NCBI RefSeq assembly: GCF_025985425.1
Contig: NZ_CP094972.1
Coordinates: 3,151,540 to 3,215,539 of the forward strand
Length of the DNA: 64,000 nt
Source: Entomomonas sp. E2T0
GTDB lineage: Bacteria > Pseudomonadota > Gammaproteobacteria > Pseudomonadales > Pseudomonadaceae
Reading direction: 5' to 3'
A model generated the notes under the pieces. It had not been told where the DNA came from and searched no databases. It was given only the letters and a program-made list of their open reading frames with translations. Shown here piece after piece: positions 9,741 to 19,508 of the stretch (the stretch's first letter is position 1; every line of letters begins with the position of its first letter). Position numbers and translations under genes: made by a program.

Positions 9741-11129
9741 GTGAAAAAACTGGCCATCTATGTTTTATTTATTTTATGGCATCACGTTGTTCTTGCAGAT
9801 AGTGTCATTGTTAATGATATTACTCAACTAACACCTATTAGTGTCGCTAAAATAGCACAACCTACCTCTACTACTGAAGTTGTTGAACTGATAAAAAATC
9901 ATCATGGACCTATTGCTATTGCTGGTGGAAAATATAGTATGGGTGGCCAAACAGCTACTGAACAAGCACTACAAATAGATATTAATCACCTTAATCATAT
10001 TATTGCTTTTGATCCAGATAACAAAGAAATTACTATTGAAACAGGTGTTAATTGGCGCCAAATACAAGAACAAATAGATCCCTATAACCTATCAGTTAAA
10101 ATTATGCAAAGCTATGCAGACTTTACTGTAGGTGGTTCATTAGGAGTTAATGTACATGGTCGTTATGTAGGTGAAGGTCCATTAATTCTATCAGTTAAAC
10201 AAATAAAAATAGTGCTTGCTGATGGCTCACTCATTACTGCTAGCCCTACTCAAAACACAACAATTTTTTATGGTGCCATTGGTGGTTATGGTGGTTTAGG
10301 TGTAATTACTGAAGCTACTTTACAGCTTGTAGAAAATAATAAATTAGAGCGTATTAGCCAACTTATGCCCATCAACCAATATAAAATATATTTTTTAAAA
10401 AATATCAGCAACAACAAAGAGGCTGTTTTTCATAATACTGTTATCTATCCACCTGACTATAAACAAGTACGTGCAGTTACCTATATTAAGACTAATAAAC
10501 CACTGACTATTACTGATAGACTACAAGACAAAAATCAGGACTACTCTAAACTACACAAACAAATAGCTATCGTCACCTCTAATAATCTAGGTAAGCAATT
10601 AAGAAAACTCTATGACAAAACAGATTATCGTAAAGAACTGGTAGTATGGCGTAATTATGAAGCTAGTTACAATGTAGCAGAGTTAGGCCCTATCGCAACC
10701 CAAGATAGCAGTTTTGTATTACAAGAATACTTTGTTCCTATTGAACAGTTTGATAATTTTTATCCTAAATTAATAAAGATATTACGTGCCAATAAAGTCA
10801 ATGTAATTAATATTTCCATTCGCCATGCTAAACAAGATAGCGGTTCATTGCTTGCTTGGGCAAAAACAGATGTATTTGCTTTTGTTATTTATTATCAACA
10901 AGCAACCACAGCACAGGCAAAAGCTAAGGTAGGAGAATGGACAAGACAATTGATTGATGCAGTACTTAGTTGCCAAGGTAGTTATTATTTACCCTACCAA
11001 ATACATGCTAGCAAAGAACAATTTAACAGGGCTTACCCTAATGCTCAACAATTTTTTAAGTTAAAGCAACAAGTTGATCCGAGCAATAAGTTTAGAAATA
11101 AGTTACTAGATAGATATAATGATAATTAA
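9741..11129 (+). CDS. secreted FAD-binding oxidoreductase (PCMH/ALO-like)
   Basis: Flavoprotein with an N-terminal PCMH-type FAD-binding domain (residues about 35-200; GGKYSMGGQ, GVNWRQIQEQ, NVHGRYVGEGP, GAIGGYGGLGVITEA) and a C-terminal substrate domain ending in KQQVDPSNKFRNKL, as in sugar-lactone or alcohol oxidases. Residues 1-19 look like a Sec signal peptide with cleavage after VLA. There is no twin arginine, which is odd for a cofactor-binding exported protein. The GGKYS segment lacks the histidine used for covalent FAD in some relatives. It starts with GTG after AAGGATAAAAGAGAA. It is inserted, on the opposite strand, between murA and hisG. The substrate is unknown. Confidence 0.8.
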   Translation: MKKLAIYVLFILWHHVVLADSVIVNDITQLTPISVAKIAQPTSTTEVVELIKNHHGPIAIAGGKYSMGGQTATEQALQIDINHLNHIIAFDPDNKEITIETGVNWRQIQEQIDPYNLSVKIMQSYADFTVGGSLGVNVHGRYVGEGPLILSVKQIKIVLADGSLITASPTQNTTIFYGAIGGYGGLGVITEATLQLVENNKLERISQLMPINQYKIYFLKNISNNKEAVFHNTVIYPPDYKQVRAVTYIKTNKPLTITDRLQDKNQDYSKLHKQIAIVTSNNLGKQLRKLYDKTDYRKELVVWRNYEASYNVAELGPIATQDSSFVLQEYFVPIEQFDNFYPKLIKILRANKVNVINISIRHAKQDSGSLLAWAKTDVFAFVIYYQQATTAQAKAKVGEWTRQLIDAVLSCQGSYYLPYQIHASKEQFNRAYPNAQQFFKLKQQVDPSNKFRNKLLDRYNDN

Positions 11130-11138
11130 TACTTGTAG

Positions 11139-11170
11139 TTATGTAGATAAAATTCCTTTTATCTACATAA
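11139..11170. terminator. bidirectional terminator between the FAD oxidoreductase and murA
   Basis: TTATGTAGATAAAA at 11139-11152 pairs perfectly with TTTTATCTACATAA at 11157-11170 around a 4-nt loop. The A- and T-rich stem base can work in both directions for the convergent genes. Confidence 0.75.
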
Positions 11171-11180
11171 ACTATAATAT

Positions 11181-12446
<1,266 letters not shown>

Positions 12447-12472
12447 TCAATTCTCTCTAAATAATTATGATC

Positions 12473-12712
12473 TTAATTACGTTCTGCCCAATCACTACGT
12501 GTATAAAACTTCATAGTAATTGCATGAATACGTCCATCAGCAATCCAAGGATTAAGATGGCTATAAATTTGTTGTTGACGCTTAACAGGGCTTAACGCAC
12601 ATAACTCATCACTAATAATATTTAGTTGAAAATTACAGCCTTCACCTTCCACTTCAACCTGTGAATTTAGTAGTTGTTCCTCTAAAAATTTCTTAACTTC
12701 CGCTGGTTGCAT
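12473..12712 (-). CDS. ibaG: BolA-family protein IbaG (YrbA)
   Basis: Small BolA/IbaG protein (79 residues), a class II-KH-like fold that in known cases binds monothiol glutaredoxin and [2Fe-2S] clusters and affects acid resistance and envelope homeostasis. The C-terminal RIHAITMKFYTRSDW segment is the family signature with its conserved histidine, and Cys26 is a possible extra ligand. It lies between mlaB and murA, its conserved neighbourhood, and was probably co-transcribed with them. Confidence 0.9.
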   Translation of the reverse strand: MQPAEVKKFLEEQLLNSQVEVEGEGCNFQLNIISDELCALSPVKRQQQIYSHLNPWIADGRIHAITMKFYTRSDWAERN

Positions 12713-12730
12713 TCACTTATCCCACTATAC

Positions 12731-13084
12731 TTAATTTACATTTACTACCTTAAAATCATCAGCCAAAGGTAATATTTCTGTTACTCCTGAAAACTTAGCA
12801 ATTTCATCCAAGTCTTCGGTTAATGATTTAATGGTCAGGCTCTTACCTGCTTTTTTAGCATCACGAATTAATGATAAAACAAGTGACAATCCCACACTAC
12901 TAGTACGTGTAACACCTGAGCAATCTAATGTAAAAGCATTAGCTGAACTATTTTTAATAATAGTTTCACTTTGCTCATAAAGATGTTTACCACTACGATA
13001 ATCTAACTGCCCACTAAGTAATAACTCACCAGTACTACCCTCTTTCAGGGTAGCTAGTGTAGTATTTGTCGTTACATCACTCAC
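12731..13084 (-). CDS. mlaB: MlaB, STAS-domain subunit of the Mla phospholipid transporter
   Basis: Cytoplasmic STAS protein (117 residues) that in E. coli binds MlaF and stabilises the MlaFEDB ABC complex. The domain core is LDCSGVTRTSSVGLSLVLSLIRDA, with the STAS loop Ser/Thr residues intact. The start is GTG, with AAGG upstream at an acceptable spacing and no competing ATG. It is the fifth gene of mlaFEDCB and follows mlaC by 11 bp. Confidence 0.9.
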   Translation of the reverse strand: MSDVTTNTTLATLKEGSTGELLLSGQLDYRSGKHLYEQSETIIKNSSANAFTLDCSGVTRTSSVGLSLVLSLIRDAKKAGKSLTIKSLTEDLDEIAKFSGVTEILPLADDFKVVNVN

Positions 13085-13095
13085 AAATGGATACC

Positions 13096-13737
13096 TTAAT
13101 CTTTATCAGCTGATTCTTGAGCACGTTTTACTGCATCAGCCCAATTGTTAATAACATAATCTAAGTTATCGTTATTATTACGCATTTCACTAGCAAATTG
13201 ATCGCGGAATAATTTACCAATATTTAAACCATTAACAACAACATTTCTAATGACCCATTTACCATCTAATTTAACCATTGTATAAGAAACTGGATAAATA
13301 GTATTGTTATTACCTCTTAACTCCATCGCTACACTAACACGATCAGGACTATCTGTAGGAGTAGTTCTTAATACTTTAATACCTTGGTTCTCATACTCAA
13401 GTAAAGCATTACCATAAAACTGCATTAAACCTTTTTCAAAGTTAGTTTTAAAGGTTTCCATTTGTTGCGGTGTTGCACGACGTGAATATTTTACTGTCAT
13501 CACACTACGTGCTACTCCATCCACGTCTACTACAGGACTTAAAATACTATGTAATGACTCATGGAATGTAGCAGGATCTTTTTTATATTTTGCTCTATTG
13601 GCATTAAGATCCTTTAATAACACATCTACTGTGGATTGAACTACTTGTTGTGGTGTTTGCTCTGCTGCAAAAATAGCAGTTGAAAAAATAGCTAATATAC
13701 ATGTAAAAATTAAATAGCTGTATTTTTTAATCATCAT
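13096..13737 (-). CDS. mlaC: MlaC, periplasmic phospholipid-binding protein
   Basis: Periplasmic shuttle (Tol_Tol_Ttg2 family) that carries phospholipids between the outer-membrane MlaA and the inner-membrane MlaFEDB complex. A Sec signal peptide covers about residues 1-24 (cleavage near FAAEQ). The mature part shows the family pattern of VMTVKYSRRATPQQMETF and PVSYTMVKLDGKWVIRNVVVNGLNIGK split over its length. Two adjacent ATGs (13737 and 13734) are possible; AGGAACTAAGAGA precedes the first. 213 residues is normal. Confidence 0.95.
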   Translation of the reverse strand: MMIKKYSYLIFTCILAIFSTAIFAAEQTPQQVVQSTVDVLLKDLNANRAKYKKDPATFHESLHSILSPVVDVDGVARSVMTVKYSRRATPQQMETFKTNFEKGLMQFYGNALLEYENQGIKVLRTTPTDSPDRVSVAMELRGNNNTIYPVSYTMVKLDGKWVIRNVVVNGLNIGKLFRDQFASEMRNNNDNLDYVINNWADAVKRAQESADKD

Positions 13738-13755
13738 TCTCTTAGTTCCTTATGA

Positions 13756-14298
13756 TTAATTAGTAATATTTGGGTTAGTTTTAACTAATTCTTTTAAAGT
13801 ATCATTCATTGTCTGTAATTGTTTAGCAACCTCTTTACCACTATCATCAGAACCCATAACAAACTTGTTAATTAAGTCTTCTAACACTAGCGTTGATTGC
13901 GTATCTTTAATAACAGAACCCTCTTTTAATACTTCTTCTTCACCACCTAAGCTAAAACCCACATACTTTTCACCTAATAGGCCTGCTGTATAAATGATGG
14001 CAGTAGAATCTTCAGGTAAATAGTTAACATCACCATTTAACTCCAAAGTTACTTTAGCTTGATACTGTTTAGGCGCCATTTCAATAGCTGTTACTTTACC
14101 AATTGTTACGCCAGCAAAAGCAACACGTGAACGCACTTTTAAACCATCCACATTATCAAAATAAGCAGTTACTTTATAAGAACCCTGACCGGTATCTCCT
14201 AAAGTTAAACCACTCACTCTAAATGCTAACAAAGCAAGCGCCAATATACCGGCCAATACAAAAAGACCTACGGTAATCTCAAGGGCACGGTTATTCAT
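13756..14298 (-). CDS. mlaD: MlaD, MCE-domain lipid-binding protein
   Basis: Inner-membrane-anchored substrate-binding ring protein of the Mla transporter. It has an N-terminal transmembrane helix (about residues 7-27) followed by one MCE domain (YKVTAYFDNVDGLKVRSRV, VAFAGVTIGKVTAIEM) and a short helical C-terminal tail (180 residues). The known protein forms a hexamer on MlaFE. Its ATG shares one base with the mlaE stop (TAATG), so the two are coupled. Confidence 0.95.
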   Translation of the reverse strand: MNNRALEITVGLFVLAGILALALLAFRVSGLTLGDTGQGSYKVTAYFDNVDGLKVRSRVAFAGVTIGKVTAIEMAPKQYQAKVTLELNGDVNYLPEDSTAIIYTAGLLGEKYVGFSLGGEEEVLKEGSVIKDTQSTLVLEDLINKFVMGSDDSGKEVAKQLQTMNDTLKELVKTNPNITN

Positions 14299-15101
14299 TA
14301 AATCTCTCCAAACATTAATGCTGTTAAAATAAAATCCAATCCTAAAATGGCTAATGATGAATACACCACAGTTTTGGTAGTAGCTCTACTAATACCTACA
14401 GAAGTCGCTTCACAAGAATATCCTTGATAAACCGCAATCCATGTAGCAACAAAGGCAAACACCACACCTTTTATCAAGCCATTACAAACATCATAACCAA
14501 AACGAACACTGCTTTGCATATTGCCCCAGTAAGAACCATCAAATACTCCTAACCAGTCAACGGCAACCATTGCACCACCCCAAATACCTACCACTACGAA
14601 AATAGTAGCTAGTAATGGCATACTAATAAAACCCGCAATTAAACGAGGGGCTATGACATATTTGAGTGGATCAACACCAAAGGTTTCTAAACCTGATAGC
14701 TGTTCAGATGCCTTCATATTACCAATTTCTGCCGTTAATGCTGATCCTGCACGGCCAGCAAATAACAACCCAGTAACTACAGGTCCTAATTCACGTAGTA
14801 AACTTAAAGCAACCACTTGGCCCACAGCCTCTGCTGAAGCATAGCTAATTAGAATATTATAGCCTTGCAGGGCCATAATCATACCAATAAATAGACCTGA
14901 AACAACAATAATAGGCAGTGATAAAACACCCACAAAATAAATCTGTTTCACTAATAATTGAAAATGTTTACCTGGGCCAGGTCGACCTATCAATGACATA
15001 GCTAGAAAAATAGCCGCATTACCCAAGCTTGCTATAATATCAATAGCTGATCGTCCTAATAACTGGATGCGACCTAATAAACCTTTACTTGTGCTTTCCA
15101 T
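14298..15101 (-). CDS. mlaE: MlaE, permease subunit of the Mla ABC transporter
   Basis: Inner-membrane permease (MlaE/Ttg2B family, 267 residues) for phospholipid movement that preserves outer-membrane asymmetry. It has five or six hydrophobic segments and the conserved cytoplasmic loop ELGPVVTGLLFAGRAGSA followed by AEIGNMKASEQLSGLETF. It overlaps mlaD and mlaF by one base at each end, the usual arrangement of this operon. Confidence 0.96.
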   Translation of the reverse strand: MESTSKGLLGRIQLLGRSAIDIIASLGNAAIFLAMSLIGRPGPGKHFQLLVKQIYFVGVLSLPIIVVSGLFIGMIMALQGYNILISYASAEAVGQVVALSLLRELGPVVTGLLFAGRAGSALTAEIGNMKASEQLSGLETFGVDPLKYVIAPRLIAGFISMPLLATIFVVVGIWGGAMVAVDWLGVFDGSYWGNMQSSVRFGYDVCNGLIKGVVFAFVATWIAVYQGYSCEATSVGISRATTKTVVYSSLAILGLDFILTALMFGEI

Positions 15102-15910
15102 TAATCAGCTCCCAGTAATGCTTTTTGATAATCGTCAGCTGGGAATTGAAAATGAATAGGCCCATCAGGTTCACCCATTATAAACTGGCGAACACGTGGA
15201 TCATCCATCTGTTTTAACTCCTCAGGTGTACCATGACCTAATACCTGCGCATTGCCTACTACATAAATATAGTCAGCAATACTACAGGTTTCATCAATAT
15301 CATGGGATACAATAATACTGGTAATACCTAATGCATCATTTAATAACTTAATTAGGCGTACTAGTACACCCATGGCAATTGGATCTTGCCCTGCAAAAGG
15401 TTCATCATACAATAGAATTTGTGGATCCATAGCAATAGCGCGTGCTAAAGCCACCCGACGCTTCATCCCACCAGACAATTCATCAGGTGCTAAATTAGCG
15501 GCACCTCGTAAACCCACTGCTTGTAACTTCATAAAGACAATGTCTCTAATCATCTGTTCAGGCAAGTCAGTATGAATACGTAAAGGGAAAGCCACATTTT
15601 CAAAAACATTCATATCTGTAAAAAGTGCGCCACTTTGAAAGAGCACACCCATTTCTTTACGCAAATCAAATAAGTCACTACGGCTTAGATCAGGAATATT
15701 CCTACCGTCAATCATCACTTTTCCCTGATTTGGTAACAGTTGACCACTGATTAAATTTAATAAGGTTGTTTTACCACAACCAGATGGCCCCATAATGGCA
15801 GTAATTTTGCCATGGGCAATGGTCATATCAATATCTTTAAAAATATAACGGTCACCACGCTTAAAGGACGTATTTTGTAATTCCACAGCATAGCTGCTAT
15901 TAGGCGACAC
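15101..15910 (-). CDS. mlaF: MlaF, ATPase subunit of the Mla ABC transporter
   Basis: ABC ATPase (269 residues) that powers MlaFEDB. Walker A is GPSGCGKTTLLN near residue 41, the signature is LSGGMKRRVALARA, Walker B is ILLYDEPFAGQDP and the H-loop is IIVSHDIDET. The C-terminal extension after the ATPase core is typical of MlaF, where it reaches the neighbouring subunit. The start is GTG, set by AAGGAGA five bases upstream. It is the first gene of the mla-ibaG-murA run and faces kdsD. Confidence 0.96.
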   Translation of the reverse strand: MSPNSSYAVELQNTSFKRGDRYIFKDIDMTIAHGKITAIMGPSGCGKTTLLNLISGQLLPNQGKVMIDGRNIPDLSRSDLFDLRKEMGVLFQSGALFTDMNVFENVAFPLRIHTDLPEQMIRDIVFMKLQAVGLRGAANLAPDELSGGMKRRVALARAIAMDPQILLYDEPFAGQDPIAMGVLVRLIKLLNDALGITSIIVSHDIDETCSIADYIYVVGNAQVLGHGTPEELKQMDDPRVRQFIMGEPDGPIHFQFPADDYQKALLGAD

Positions 15911-16046
15911 TCTATTCTCCTTAAATTATTATTACTTTTTAATGTAATCTAATTAGTGATATCTCTCTATTCTAACCGATAACTCAGAATATAAAATGAA
16001 TCTACACTAAATTTAATAATATTATTTACGTATAAAAATAATTTAT

Positions 16047-16055
16047 TGCTATAAT
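16047..16055 (+). promoter_or_regulatory. extended -10 promoter for the kdsD-lptB operon
   Basis: TGCTATAAT matches the extended -10 consensus (TG, one base, TATAAT at 16050-16055), 34 bp before the kdsD ATG. No good -35 lies 17 bp upstream, as extended -10 promoters permit. The surrounding sequence is very AT-rich, which lowers certainty. Confidence 0.5.
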
Positions 16056-16088
16056 TATACTTTTAATCATCCAGATTGTAGTTACTAA

Positions 16089-17063
16089 ATGGAAAACAAA
16101 TTCAACTTTATTGAAACAGCCAAACGCACTATAGAGCTAGAGCTACAAGCTATTAAGTCATTAAAAGAACACATTAATGAGAATTTTGTAACAGCTTGTA
16201 AACTCATTTTAGGTGCACAAGGTCGTATTGTTGTATTAGGTATTGGTAAATCTGGGCATATTGGTCGTAAAATTGCTGCCACACTTGCCAGTACAGGTAC
16301 TCCTGCTTTTTTTGTACATCCTGCTGAAGCCAGTCATGGCGATATGGGCATGATTACTAAACAAGATATTGTATTAGCCATTTCTAACTCTGGCTCAACA
16401 GCAGAAATAACTACCCTATTACCACTGATTAAACGCTTAGGCATTACTTTAATTACCATGACAGGTAATGTTAACTCGCCATTAGCACAAGCAGCCAATA
16501 TAAATCTTGATGTCAGTGTTACCCAAGAGGCATGCCCTCTTAACCTAGCCCCCACTTCCTCTACTACAGCGACTCTCGTATTAGGTGATGCCTTGGCTAT
16601 TGCCCTTTTAGAGGCTAGAGGCTTTACTGCTGAGGACTTTGCTTTCTCACATCCAGGTGGCGCATTAGGCCGTCGCTTACTATTGAAAGTGTCTGACATC
16701 ATGCATACAGGTAAAGAGTTACCAAAAGTTTCTCTCACCACCCCACTTAAAGAAGCACTTTTAGAAATGTCACGAGTAGGACTTGGTATTGCACTAGTTG
16801 TTGACTCAGCGGACAAACTACTGGGTGTATTTACTGATGGTGACCTAAGAAGAACCCTTGATCGCGATGCAGATATCCGTCATCTCACTATTGAGCAAGT
16901 AATGACTGCACGCAGTAAAACAGCTCGTCCTGAAATGCTAGCGGCAGAAGCATTAAAAATCATGGATGACCACAAAATCAGTGTACTTCCTATTGTTAAC
17001 GAGCAACAAAACCCAATCGGCGTGTTACATATTCATGATCTAACTCGAGCAGGTGTCATTTAA
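16089..17063 (+). CDS. kdsD: D-arabinose-5-phosphate isomerase KdsD
   Basis: Converts ribulose 5-phosphate to arabinose 5-phosphate, the first step to Kdo for the LPS inner core. It has an SIS domain (about residues 40-175; GIGKSGHIGRKIAATLASTG and the HPAEASHGDMGM active-site segment) followed by two CBS domains (VSDIMHTGKE and IEQVMTARSKT). 324 residues is the normal length. It heads the kdsD-kdsC-lptC-lptA-lptB operon, divergent from mlaF as in Pseudomonas. Confidence 0.97.
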   Translation: MENKFNFIETAKRTIELELQAIKSLKEHINENFVTACKLILGAQGRIVVLGIGKSGHIGRKIAATLASTGTPAFFVHPAEASHGDMGMITKQDIVLAISNSGSTAEITTLLPLIKRLGITLITMTGNVNSPLAQAANINLDVSVTQEACPLNLAPTSSTTATLVLGDALAIALLEARGFTAEDFAFSHPGGALGRRLLLKVSDIMHTGKELPKVSLTTPLKEALLEMSRVGLGIALVVDSADKLLGVFTDGDLRRTLDRDADIRHLTIEQVMTARSKTARPEMLAAEALKIMDDHKISVLPIVNEQQNPIGVLHIHDLTRAGVI

Positions 17064-17065
17064 AT

Positions 17066-17587
17066 ATGTTACATTTCACTGAACGCGCTAAAAAAATCAA
17101 ACTCGCTGTGTTTGATGTCGATGGTGTTATGACTGATGGTCGTCTATACTTTCTACCTGATGGCACTGAGTTTAAGACATTTAATACCCTAGATGGTTTA
17201 GGTATTAAAATGTTAATGCAAGTGGGAATACAAACCGCTGTAATTACAGGTCGCAGTAGTACTGTTGTAGAAAATCGAGTTAAAAACCTTGGTATCCAAC
17301 ACTATTTTCATGGTCGTGAAGACAAATTGACTGCATTAGATGAATTATTAGCAAAAACCTCATTTAGCTACGAGCAAGTAGCTTATTTAGGTGACGACCT
17401 ACCAGACCTTCCAGCCATTAGATGTGCGGGCATAGGTATGGCAGTAGCTAATGCCAACAATTTTGTTAAACAACATGCCTTGGCTGTAACTGAAGCGAAA
17501 GGTGGTAAAGGAGCTGTTCGTGAATTCTGCGAACGTATATTACTAGCACGAGAGCAATTAGAAACTCTCCAACAACAGTATTTATAA
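17066..17587 (+). CDS. kdsC: 3-deoxy-D-manno-octulosonate 8-phosphate phosphatase KdsC
   Basis: HAD-superfamily phosphatase releasing Kdo from Kdo-8-phosphate. The catalytic motif VFDVDGVMTDGR carries the two aspartates (residues about 17-19), VITGRSS is motif II, and LGDDLPDLPAI is the metal-binding motif IV. 173 residues is the compact tetrameric form. It starts two bases after kdsD ends and is clearly in the same transcript. Confidence 0.97.
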   Translation: MLHFTERAKKIKLAVFDVDGVMTDGRLYFLPDGTEFKTFNTLDGLGIKMLMQVGIQTAVITGRSSTVVENRVKNLGIQHYFHGREDKLTALDELLAKTSFSYEQVAYLGDDLPDLPAIRCAGIGMAVANANNFVKQHALAVTEAKGGKGAVREFCERILLAREQLETLQQQYL

Positions 17588-17590
17588 ACA

Positions 17591-18202
17591 ATGACTAGAA
17601 GCTTTATTTATAAAATCGGTATTTTGCTATTACTTGTAGCATTAGTGGCTATTTTTGAGTATTTTGAAGAAGATACTATAAAAATAGATACAAAATTTAT
17701 GAATAAACCTACTATTGATTACTTTGCCAATGATGTAAATGTTGTTCAGTATAATGAAAATGGCACTACAGATTATAAAATGACAACAGAGAAACTGACT
17801 CATGTTGAAGAAACAGATATTAGCTACTTAACAAATCCTACAGCACATATTTATAAAGAAGCTGCACACCCATGGTTTATTAGAAGCGATAAAGGTGAAG
17901 TTGGCCCTAAGGGTGATGAAGTCAAATTAATTAATAATATCAAAGGTACTCAAATTGACGAACAGGGTCAAACCAATACTTTTGAAATTGGACAAGTAAA
18001 AAATCAATCTGACCCCATAAAATATGGTCAAGTAATGATCTATCCTGATAAAAAATATGCAGAGTCTAGTGACTACGCTATTGTCACTTCAGCAGATGGT
18101 GAATCATCAGGCAATGGGGTTAAAGCTTATTTTGAAACAAATCGAATACAAATTTTGTCTAACGTGAGGACAAAAATAAATAGAGGCCAGAATGCGAATT
18201 AA
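17591..18202 (+). CDS. lptC: LPS export protein LptC
   Basis: Bitopic inner-membrane protein that receives LPS from LptB2FG and passes it to LptA. It has one N-terminal helix (about residues 7-23) and a periplasmic beta-jellyroll of about 175 residues (NDVNVVQYNENGTTDYKMT, ATGs of the family in order). It overlaps lptA by 11 bp. The position between kdsC and lptA is the conserved Pseudomonas/E. coli order. Sequence conservation in LptC is low, so the context carries much of the assignment. Confidence 0.93.
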   Translation: MTRSFIYKIGILLLLVALVAIFEYFEEDTIKIDTKFMNKPTIDYFANDVNVVQYNENGTTDYKMTTEKLTHVEETDISYLTNPTAHIYKEAAHPWFIRSDKGEVGPKGDEVKLINNIKGTQIDEQGQTNTFEIGQVKNQSDPIKYGQVMIYPDKKYAESSDYAIVTSADGESSGNGVKAYFETNRIQILSNVRTKINRGQNAN

Positions 18203-18713
18203 ATACCTAATTATATTAGCAGCATTATTAATGGGAACTCAAACAGCATCCTATGCTTTACCCACTGATAGTCAACAACCTATTCATATTCAAGCAGATA
18301 CTGCTGACTTGGATAATAACAAAGGGGTATTAGTGTATCGTGGTAATGTGATAATTACTCAAGGTAGTATGAAAGTTATGGGACATACTGTCACCATTAC
18401 TCGTAATAAAGAGGGTGGAATTCAGGTGATGACCTCCCAAGGTAATCCAGCTTACTATGAACAAAAGCCTTCAGCAGATGATCCTGTTATTAAAGCCTAT
18501 GGCAAAACCATACAATATCAGCTAACTAACAAAAAAGTTATATTGATTGACAATGCTAAAGTAATTCAAAAAAATAATGTGTTTACTGGTGATAAAATTG
18601 TTTACGATACAGCACGTAAATTGATTAGTGCAGGCAATAAAACAACCACTACTACTTCCACCAATAAGCCAGGTCGCATTAACATGGTACTTGAACCAGA
18701 GAAGAAGAAATAA
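18192..18713 (+). CDS. lptA: LPS transport periplasmic protein LptA
   Basis: Periplasmic bridge protein that polymerises its beta-jellyroll between LptC and LptD. It has a Sec signal peptide in residues 1-22 (cleavage after SYA), then the OstA-like domain ([39 protein letters not shown]) and a basic, Thr/Ser-rich tail. 173 residues. The start lies inside the lptC end, and lptB follows four bases after the stop. Confidence 0.95.
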   Translation: MRIKYLIILAALLMGTQTASYALPTDSQQPIHIQADTADLDNNKGVLVYRGNVIITQGSMKVMGHTVTITRNKEGGIQVMTSQGNPAYYEQKPSADDPVIKAYGKTIQYQLTNKKVILIDNAKVIQKNNVFTGDKIVYDTARKLISAGNKTTTTTSTNKPGRINMVLEPEKKK

Positions 18714-18717
18714 GCTA

Positions 18718-19443
18718 ATGACTACACTCGCAGCAAGTAACTTAATTAAAACCTATAATGGCCGTAAAGTTGTTAACGGTGTTAGCCTATCTATTGAGAG
18801 TGGTCGTATTGTTGGCTTACTCGGCCCTAATGGTGCAGGTAAAACCACGAGTTTCTATATGATAGTTGGTTTAATTCACCCTGAACAAGGCATCATCACT
18901 ATCGATGGTAAAGATGTAACCAACCTACCTATGCATGGTCGTGCTAAAGCAGGTATTGGTTACCTACCTCAAGAAGCTTCTATTTTCCGTAAACTCACTG
19001 TTACTGAAAATATTATGGCTATTTTGGAATTGCGTAAAGATATAACAGCCACACAACGTAACCAAACCTTAGAAAGTTTGTTGAATGAATTTCATATTAA
19101 TCATATCCGTAACAATACGGGCATGAGCCTTTCAGGTGGTGAAAGACGTCGTGTTGAAATTGCTAGGGCACTAGCGAGTAACCCTAAATTTATATTACTC
19201 GATGAACCCTTTGCAGGGGTTGACCCTATTTCTATTAACGATATTAAACAGATTATTTATCATTTAAGAGATAGAGGCATTGGTATCCTGATTACTGACC
19301 ATAATGTACGTGAAACATTAGATATTTGCGAAAAAGCCTATATTGTGAATGAAGGAAAAATTATTGCCCAAGGCAGTTCTGAAGATATCTTAAATAATCA
19401 AATTGTAAAAGATGTATATTTAGGCCAAGAATTCCGCCTTTAA
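18718..19443 (+). CDS. lptB: LPS export ABC transporter ATPase LptB
   Basis: Cytoplasmic ATPase of LptB2FG, which extracts LPS from the inner membrane. Walker A is [14 protein letters not shown], the signature [15 protein letters not shown], Walker [14 protein letters not shown] and the switch histidine is in [11 protein letters not shown]. The open frame extends upstream to 18628, but that lies inside lptA; the ATG at 18718 gives the family start and 241 residues. In Pseudomonas rpoN follows lptB; here a terminator and a convergent eptC follow instead. Confidence 0.97.
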   Translation: MTTLAASNLIKTYNGRKVVNGVSLSIESGRIVGLLGPNGAGKTTSFYMIVGLIHPEQGIITIDGKDVTNLPMHGRAKAGIGYLPQEASIFRKLTVTENIMAILELRKDITATQRNQTLESLLNEFHINHIRNNTGMSLSGGERRRVEIARALASNPKFILLDEPFAGVDPISINDIKQIIYHLRDRGIGILITDHNVRETLDICEKAYIVNEGKIIAQGSSEDILNNQIVKDVYLGQEFRL

Positions 19444-19462
19444 TACTGCTTAATCAATACTC

Positions 19463-19495
19463 AAAAAAGCCAATAAACAAATTATTGGCTTTTTT
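19463..19495. terminator. bidirectional terminator between lptB and eptC
   Basis: AAAAAAGCCAATAA at 19463-19476 pairs with TTATTGGCTTTTTT at 19482-19495. The A and T tracts on either side make it work for both convergent genes. Confidence 0.93.
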
Positions 19496-19508
19496 ATTAC
19501 TCTATCTG

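Noticed and set aside
16334-16816. Minus-strand ORF over kdsD
   Set aside because: Shadow of the SIS/CBS reading frame with no recognisable features.
18628-18717. Upstream extension of the lptB reading frame
   Set aside because: It lies inside lptA, lacks family similarity, and the ATG at 18718 gives the exact LptB start.
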